Of a stretch of DNA of 45,512 nucleotides, positions 40,419-45,512 are shown piece after piece. Where the stretch lies: assembly GCA_945910645.1 (NCBI GenBank), contig CAMDZB010000009.1, positions 1-45,512 of the forward strand, read 5' to 3'. The translations under genes and the position numbers were made by a program. The notes beneath the pieces were generated by a model. It had not been told where the DNA came from and made no database searches. It saw only the letters and a list, made by a program, of their open reading frames with translations. Origin of the DNA: an uncultured Spirochaetaceae bacterium. GTDB taxonomy: Bacteria; Spirochaetota; Spirochaetia; Sphaerochaetales; Sphaerochaetaceae. How positions within the stretch are numbered: the first letter of the stretch is position 1; each line of letters starts with the position of its first letter.

Positions 40419-40667
40419 TTACTTCTCCATTTGTATTCCGTTTTTGTTAAGGATCTTCTTTACTGTCTCGGAAGGCTTGGCACCTTTTTTAAGCCAGTCC
40501 TTTATTCTGTCCTCCTTAAGAAAAACTTGGTTATCTTTTTCTACAGGATGATAATATCCTAATTCTTCAATAGCGGCTGCAGTTCTAGAGAGCCTGGAAT
40601 CTGATACAATAATTCTGTAATAAGGTCGCTCTTTCTGACCCATTCGCTTCAATCGCATACTTACCAT
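40419..40667 (-). CDS. rpsP: 30S ribosomal protein S16
   Basis: This 82-residue protein has the S16 signature: MRLKRMGQKERPYYRIIVSDSR near the start (given here in part), then ELGYYHP and DRIKDWLKKGAKPSETV. It begins MVSMRLKR at an ATG at 40667. AGGAG is about 12 bases upstream, rather far; an ATG three codons on is possible, but the family usually starts three residues before the RLKR. It is the first of the ribosomal block after ffh. Confidence 0.96.
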   Translation of the reverse strand: MVSMRLKRMGQKERPYYRIIVSDSRLSRTAAAIEELGYYHPVEKDNQVFLKEDRIKDWLKKGAKPSETVKKILNKNGIQMEK

Positions 40668-40698
40668 ACGAATTTAATTCTCCTATACCTTTTAAAAG

Positions 40699-42036
40699 TT
40701 ACCCTAACATTCCAAATTTTTCAAGTAGGGCGGCTTGTATTTTCTTATTTTTGGTTACTTTCTTCATAGTTAGTTTGATTTTTTCAAACTTTCGTATAAA
40801 TCTATCCACATCCGATACGCTCACGCCTGCTCCCTTTGCAATTCGCTTTCGTCGTGGAGGTCCAATAAGGCGGTAGTTATCCCGTTCCTTTTTGGTCATT
40901 GAATAGATGATGGCCTTCTCTTTTTTAAAATCATCAAGGTTGAGCGCATCTGTATCGACTGTACTCATTCCCGGAATCATCGAGATGAGCTTCTTTGCCC
41001 CTCCCATCTTGTTTACACTCTCAAGCTGCATAAGGTAGTCGGCAATCGAAAACGTGGATGACTCAAGGCGCTTTTGAAGCTTCTCGGCCTCCTCTTCATT
41101 AATCACGCTCTCTGCTTTCTCAACAAGGCTTACCACGTCTCCCATGCCAAGGATTCTTGATGCGGCTCTCTCAGGATAGAACTGTTCAAGATCCTCCTTC
41201 TTCTCACCAACACCGACAAACTTGATGCTCCTATGCGTTACAGATGCAATTGATAGCGCAGCTCCTCCCTTTGTGTCCGAGTCGAACTTTGTTAATATAA
41301 CACCTGTTATACCCACCTTTTCATCAAACACCTTTACTATGTTTGCCGCTTCTTGGCCTAATGACGCATCAGATACAAATATCTTTTCATCAGGATGTAC
41401 ACTTGATGTGATCCTAGAAAGTTCATCCATAAGCTCATCATCAAGCGATAGGCGGCCTGCTGTATCAACAATCATTACGTTGTATTGATTCTTCTTTGCA
41501 AACGCTAATGCATCGTTTACAACGCTGACTACATCATCTGTGTTCTCGTTTGCAAATACAGGAACTCCTGCATCCTCGCCCACTATTTTTAACTGTGTGA
41601 TTGCAGCGGCTCTCTTTAAGTCTGCAGCAACAAGGAGTGGGCGCTTCCCGTCTTTCTTAAGCTTGTATGCAAGCTTTCCTGCTGTGGTGGTTTTACCATT
41701 ACCCTGAAGACCCATCAGCACTATTGTTGATACGACATCCGGACCTTTTAACTTAAGGGTAGGCTCATCGTCCCCCTTAAGCATTGCTATGATCTTGTCG
41801 TTGACTATTTTAATAAACTGTTCGCGAGGGTTGATGCTCTTTAGTACCTTCTCACCCTTTGCCTCTTCAAGCGTTGAGTTTACAAAGCGGCGCAGGACTC
41901 TTAGGTTTACATCTGCATCAAGAAGGGCGTTTTTTATCTCCTCAACTGCCTCTTCTACATTCCTTTCTGTGATCTTTGAGTTTCCACTGAGTTTTTTAAA
42001 GACTTCCGAAATTCTCTTACTGGTATTTTCAAACAT
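40699..42036 (-). CDS. ffh: Signal recognition particle GTPase Ffh
   Basis: This 445-residue protein is the SRP54 homologue that binds 4.5S RNA and signal sequences at the ribosome. The N domain is about 1-90. The GTPase has GLQGNGKTTTAGKLA (P-loop, about 110-124), DTAGRLSLDDELM, and TKFDSDTKGGAALS. The M domain from about 300 has the RNA-binding GPPRRKRIAKGAGVSVSDV. Length is normal. No Shine-Dalgarno precedes the ATG. A strong promoter ends just before it, so the mRNA is probably leaderless. rpsP follows after 31 bases, consistent with one ffh-to-coaD transcript. Confidence 0.97.
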   Translation of the reverse strand: MFENTSKRISEVFKKLSGNSKITERNVEEAVEEIKNALLDADVNLRVLRRFVNSTLEEAKGEKVLKSINPREQFIKIVNDKIIAMLKGDDEPTLKLKGPDVVSTIVLMGLQGNGKTTTAGKLAYKLKKDGKRPLLVAADLKRAAAITQLKIVGEDAGVPVFANENTDDVVSVVNDALAFAKKNQYNVMIVDTAGRLSLDDELMDELSRITSSVHPDEKIFVSDASLGQEAANIVKVFDEKVGITGVILTKFDSDTKGGAALSIASVTHRSIKFVGVGEKKEDLEQFYPERAASRILGMGDVVSLVEKAESVINEEEAEKLQKRLESSTFSIADYLMQLESVNKMGGAKKLISMIPGMSTVDTDALNLDDFKKEKAIIYSMTKKERDNYRLIGPPRRKRIAKGAGVSVSDVDRFIRKFEKIKLTMKKVTKNKKIQAALLEKFGMLG

Positions 42037-42043
42037 AGTTATA

Positions 42044-42072
42044 AATATATTCTATATGCGTTTTTTTGACAA
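42044..42072 (-). promoter_or_regulatory. Leaderless promoter of ffh
   Basis: Minus-strand TTGTCA (42067-42072) and TATATT (42044-42049) are separated by exactly 17 bases. Seven bases lie between the -10 and the ATG at 42036, so the first transcribed base should be the A of the start codon or one base before it. Confidence 0.68.
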
Positions 42073-42104
42073 CTTAAAGGCAGTAAGAGATGCAATAATG
42101 ACTG

Positions 42105-42743
42105 TCAGTTCATACCTTTTTTTCTAAGAAGTATGTTCTCTGAGTACTTTGTTACAAATACAAGATTAGACGGGCGGAATGGGATTGTGATTCGCTTCTC
42201 CTTCTCACCGTACATGTTACCCACAATCTCGGTTTCCTTTCTAGATGAGTTGTAGCATACGATCGTCACATTTTCATCATACCTTATGTTAGGCGATGAG
42301 ATTGTGTACACTCCACCGTTTACGCGTAAAACTGTTGTTTGATTAAACCAATCCGGCACTTTTACATCCGTTTCTGTTGGTGCGTTAATTTCAACCTTTA
42401 AGTTAACATCTTTATCAGAGCGTGAGACGCGTAAACTCCATTCACCTTCGATGTAATATGGCAGTATGATGTCAGGAATCGTAAAGTAGTGTTTAACGCC
42501 GTCTGTTGCCTTAACTGCGATGCTTTCCCACGATAAGAGTCCATCGGGAGACGTGAGCGTGACAAGAAGTTCATCGTTTTCTGAATTTGAGTGAAAGCTT
42601 AGGTTCAAGATGATGGATGGATCCGACACATCCTTGACGTAGAACACCTCAATCTCATCGATAATAAGGTCTGTGGATGTACACGAAAATATGAGACTTA
42701 AAAAGATTAGCAATAAAACAACAAGTGCCCGCCTCTTTCTCAT
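42105..42743 (-). CDS. Small lipoprotein of unknown function
   Basis: This 212-residue protein starts MRKRRALVVLLLIFLSLIFSC, a lipoprotein signal with the lipidation Cys at 21. The rest is mainly predicted beta structure (for example LNLSFHSNSENDELLVTLTS and EGEWSLRVSRSDKDVNLKVE in part), so one or two immunoglobulin-like domains are possible. I do not recognise the family. The ATG at 42743 is chosen because it gives a proper signal peptide and falls just after the acyltransferase stop; an in-frame start at 42779 would add 12 residues within that gene. It probably shares a transcript with the two upstream genes. Confidence 0.75.
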   Translation of the reverse strand: MRKRRALVVLLLIFLSLIFSCTSTDLIIDEIEVFYVKDVSDPSIILNLSFHSNSENDELLVTLTSPDGLLSWESIAVKATDGVKHYFTIPDIILPYYIEGEWSLRVSRSDKDVNLKVEINAPTETDVKVPDWFNQTTVLRVNGGVYTISSPNIRYDENVTIVCYNSSRKETEIVGNMYGEKEKRITIPFRPSNLVFVTKYSENILLRKKGMN

Positions 42744-42744
42744 C

Positions 42745-43905
42745 TTACTCAATATCACCGTAGATGAGCTTTGACTCAACAGGCGCGGCGTACGACTTTA
42801 ACACCTGGCTGCTTACGGCAAGCTTCTGTGTTTTGAAGCGCTTTTCATCCTCCTGGCTCTCAAGTGAGGTGTACTTGCTCTTGAATCTGTCCGTTTTGTT
42901 TACCTTGTCGTATGCATAGTAGTCAAACGGATAGAGCGTATAGTTGAGTCTGATTCTCTTCTCTATCTCAAGAGCCGCATCATCTGGTTTTTCAAAGTCT
43001 GATGTTATCTCCTCACCAAATGCGATTGTAACCCTGCCCTTAGGCTTAGAAATGCCCCTTGTGATCGACATAAGATCATCAAGTGGCTTCTTTTTGTATG
43101 AGCCGTGAAGAAGCGAAAGGAGTATCTCCTTTGCCATGCTGACATCGTTTGGGTTCTTCTCGTATGAGATGGATACAGGAATGATCGAGAGCTCCTTTAA
43201 AAGCGATGAGAAATCTCCATCCTTTCGCTTTGATAGCACCATCATTTTGATGATTGCAGGCACAACCCTATCAACACCGTCTTTACTACGTCCTGCGTTT
43301 CCTGCAATCCAAACTGAGTCTTTACCCTCACGGATTGTATCAAATATATATGATGAAAGGTTTAGAGACGCCTCGTACTCCTCTCTTAGGTTTAAGCCTC
43401 TGAACACTTTTACGCATCCTAAGAGCCCAAAGTATGCTGATGCCTGCTTATTCATATAGAGGTTTGACCCTGCTGCAGCCTTTACACACTGGCCGTTCTT
43501 ACTCATAAGCGAATGTACAAGGAAGGCGCTGTCAAGGATAATATCCCTGTGATTTGATATAAAGACGTGCGAGCGTGATAGATCAAGTTTTTCAAGCCCT
43601 TTAACATAAAACCCATCAGTAGACCCCTCTATCACAAGCGGCATAATGAGGTTTGTAACAAGCGTTCGCTGAAAATCACGCCAGCTCTCTACGCTCCCGA
43701 GAAGGTAGTAGAAGTTACGAACAACATCGTCATCCCTCTTAAAGCTCTTGATAAACTCAGAGTCTGAGCGTTTTCTTAGCGCAGCCCTGTAGAGCCCCTT
43801 TAGCGTGTGTTCAAGAAAGATTGGGTTGTCTTTAATATAGGCTGCAGCCTTGATTGCATCCTCGCCCTCGAATGGCGCGATTGCCTTGTACTTTTCGTTA
43901 TCCAT
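42745..43905 (-). CDS. Glycerophospholipid acyltransferase (PlsB/PlsC superfamily)
   Basis: This 386-residue protein carries the acyltransferase block I motif in ISNHRDIILDSAFL (H-x4-D, about 115-128). A later motif, WIAGNAGRSKDGVDR, replaces the usual EGxRS-type phosphate-binding motif. I recall similar acyltransferases with NHRDI(V/I)LDSA in diderms such as Bacteroidetes. It probably acylates a lysophospholipid or glycerol phosphate at the inner membrane; which one cannot be told. No clear membrane helix is visible. It starts at the stop of the phosphoesterase gene (TAATG), with AGGAAG upstream. Confidence 0.82.
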   Translation of the reverse strand: MDNEKYKAIAPFEGEDAIKAAAYIKDNPIFLEHTLKGLYRAALRKRSDSEFIKSFKRDDDVVRNFYYLLGSVESWRDFQRTLVTNLIMPLVIEGSTDGFYVKGLEKLDLSRSHVFISNHRDIILDSAFLVHSLMSKNGQCVKAAAGSNLYMNKQASAYFGLLGCVKVFRGLNLREEYEASLNLSSYIFDTIREGKDSVWIAGNAGRSKDGVDRVVPAIIKMMVLSKRKDGDFSSLLKELSIIPVSISYEKNPNDVSMAKEILLSLLHGSYKKKPLDDLMSITRGISKPKGRVTIAFGEEITSDFEKPDDAALEIEKRIRLNYTLYPFDYYAYDKVNKTDRFKSKYTSLESQEDEKRFKTQKLAVSSQVLKSYAAPVESKLIYGDIE

Positions 43906-45512
43906 TATCGCTTCCTCTTGTCCTCTATGAGTTCATTTGCCTTCTTGAGTCTCTTTCTTTCCCTTCTTCTTCTGATCTTCTTCTTGATCTTTACTATAAG
44001 TATGATTATGACCACAACGATCACGATTACAACTATTATCAGTATAAGTAGGATCACAGAGAACATGTTCCATGACACAAAGAGTTCTGATGGCCTAATG
44101 TTTGAGTGGATGTCTCTTCTGCCATCTGGAGCATAGAATCTTTCGTTGATAAGAGGAATATCCCCGCTTCCCTTGCTGAACGTCTTTGCAAGGTAGATTG
44201 GAGCTACCCAGGCTTTCATTTCTGCACCATTTTCAAGATAAACTATGCTGTTGTCGAAGTTTATGATCGGGTTCTTATCCTTATCGCATGGCGTCAGCTT
44301 AATCAATCCCTTTGAGAGGGATGAAACTGTGCCAATCATCCTAAGCGAGTATAGATCTGTTACAATCTTGTAGTACTTATCTTTATCAACCTTGTTCCAA
44401 ACACCATCCTCGAATATCTCTACATCGTAAACCTTATTTAGGATCATCCTGTTCTTATTTGCCTTAAAGCGTAGCCCTGAGAACTGAAGATTTGCAGAAG
44501 ACATGTACTTTGAAAGCGATACTGCAACTTCTACTGCAGATACAACCTCATTACCCTTTATATATAGCGTGCATACAGGGTACCCTGCTCTGCCGTCAGG
44601 TCCATTACCAAGCGAGTTGATGCTAAATATATCGTTTACTGTAATGTCACCTTTGTAAAATGTCCTTCTGATAAGTCCTACAGGCAACACAGCGATTTGA
44701 GCCTTATCCTCTTTTGTATTGTTGTTGTACATATAAAGGAGCGAGTCTACAAGGAAGTTGCTAAGGTTTGTCTCTTTAACCTTGTAGTTCCATGTATCCT
44801 TCTCTGATGCAAAATTGATTGGACTTCTCATAATAACATCATCGCTCTTTACGTTAAATGCGTTAAGATAAGTGTTGTTGATCTTCTCCTTCCACTCTCT
44901 GATCATCGGTTGGAGAGCCTCATCCTCACGTAGAGCAGTTGTGATTGGATGAAGCTTATATGTTACGAGTTTCCAGCTATCGTCATTGTCATCCTTCTCG
45001 AGGCGCAATATACCAAGGTAAACCCCGTATGAGCCTGCTGATGCGATAACCGTGTTATTCACAACAATAGGCTCCTTAAGGCTTGTATGAGTGTGTCCTG
45101 AGATGATGAGGTCTATGCCATCTACGTTTGCAGCAAGTAGTTCATCCTCAGACTCCTTCTTATTCTTGCTTGTTCCTGTGTGCGAAAGACAGACGATTAG
45201 ATCCGGATTCACCTCGCTCTTGATCCTCTTAACCATTGCATCTGCGCTCTTGATCATCGGTAAGAACTCAAGATCGGTCTCTGGAGTGTAACGCTGCGCA
45301 TCAAGCCCCATAAGGGCAAATATTGCAACTCTCACGCCTCCCTTATCAACCACAACGTAATCATCAAGGTTAAGGGAGTTAAGTGAGCTCTTTGTGTAAT
45401 CTGCGTTTGCAATCTTAACAAGTGGAACTTTATACTCATCGCCCCTCTTCTTGATAAGAGTATTGTACATATTTGTGATGCTGTCATCGCCAAAGTCAAA
45501 CTCGTGATTTCC
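43905..45512 (-). CDS. 5'-nucleotidase-like metallophosphoesterase, N-terminus cut off by window edge
   Basis: 535 codons are present. The frame remains open to the window edge and its first visible residues are GNHEFDFGDD, the classic calcineurin-type metal motif, so the true start lies outside; the internal ATG at 45470 is not the start. SHTGTS and ISGHTHTSL (about 110-155) are further metal-ligand motifs. The C-terminal substrate domain follows (NFLVDSLLYMY, FSINSLGNGPDG). Near the end a membrane helix (VILLILIIVVIVIVVVIII) precedes a very basic tail, so the enzyme is probably held to the outer face of the inner membrane. It should release nucleosides or phosphate from nucleotides. The acyltransferase gene follows. 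Confidence 0.88.
   Translation of the reverse strand, partial: GNHEFDFGDDSITNMYNTLIKKRGDEYKVPLVKIANADYTKSSLNSLNLDDYVVVDKGGVRVAIFALMGLDAQRYTPETDLEFLPMIKSADAMVKRIKSEVNPDLIVCLSHTGTSKNKKESEDELLAANVDGIDLIISGHTHTSLKEPIVVNNTVIASAGSYGVYLGILRLEKDDNDDSWKLVTYKLHPITTALREDEALQPMIREWKEKINNTYLNAFNVKSDDVIMRSPINFASEKDTWNYKVKETNLSNFLVDSLLYMYNNNTKEDKAQIAVLPVGLIRRTFYKGDITVNDIFSINSLGNGPDGRAGYPVCTLYIKGNEVVSAVEVAVSLSKYMSSANLQFSGLRFKANKNRMILNKVYDVEIFEDGVWNKVDKDKYYKIVTDLYSLRMIGTVSSLSKGLIKLTPCDKDKNPIINFDNSIVYLENGAEMKAWVAPIYLAKTFSKGSGDIPLINERFYAPDGRRDIHSNIRPSELFVSWNMFSVILLILIIVVIVIVVVIIILIVKIKKKIRRRRERKRLKKANELIEDKRKR

Noticed and set aside
45468-45470. Internal ATG as the start of the 5'-nucleotidase gene
   Set aside because: The open frame continues upstream to the window edge and encodes the metal motif GNHEFD, so the gene is truncated by the window.
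1-45512. Mobile elements, prophage or integrated islands
   Set aside because: No transposase, integrase, phage gene or flanking repeat was seen; the only hint is the small repeat-bearing gap beside the tRNA.

Overview
The window is an AT-rich bacterial chromosome segment in which every recognised protein gene lies on the minus strand. The one tRNA lies on the plus strand. A partial signal-peptide beta-barrel protein and two lipoproteins with an L-x-F-S-C type lipobox imply a diderm. The ffh-rpsP-khpA-rimM-trmD-rplS-(zinc-motif protein)-coaD order, the lipobox style and the huge InlB-repeat lipoprotein fit best with a host-associated spirochaete (Treponema or Sphaerochaeta relatives). That assignment is an inference. 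There are no insertion sequences, phage genes or CRISPR arrays.

Layout, in the direction of transcription (high to low coordinates). 45512-42105: a 5'-truncated periplasmic 5'-nucleotidase-like phosphoesterase, an acyltransferase and a small lipoprotein. 42072-37607: ffh, apparently from a leaderless promoter, then rpsP, khpA, rimM, trmD, rplS, an unrecognised Cys/His protein and coaD. This is a ribosome, tRNA and signal-recognition block. 37589-35892: a Na/Pi-cotransporter family protein with a PhoU-like tail. 35831-24613: one 11-kb gene with its own promoter, encoding a 3713-residue lipoprotein. It has about 16 divergent InlB-type repeats and a C-terminal domain that resembles an M30-type peptidase with a ruined HExxH motif.

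24612-15172: a tightly overlapping run of rpe, valS, a TPR protein with a His/Cys-rich tail, tsaE, tsaB and a heterodimeric ABC exporter. It is preceded by a compact leader with two near-identical ribosome-binding sites, a six-codon ORF and two mutually exclusive hairpins. 15016-13542: a dksA-like gene with a folded leader and an NAD synthetase without its glutaminase domain. 13516-13157: rpmB with its own promoter and a strong terminator. 13144-6945: the threonine genes (a homoserine dehydrogenase fused to a degenerate aspartokinase, and thrC), thioredoxin reductase and aminopeptidase P. 6923-1709: argR, pgi, lemA, rsmA and a DUF2207 protein. 1422-1: a divergent pair, tRNA-Arg(CCT) and the beta-barrel gene that runs off the window.

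Most of the window is housekeeping. The parts most likely to be new are the giant repeat lipoprotein with its pseudo-peptidase domain, the switch-like rpe leader, the His/Cys tail on the TPR protein, the kinase-dead ThrA, the dksA leader and a set of apparently leaderless promoters.
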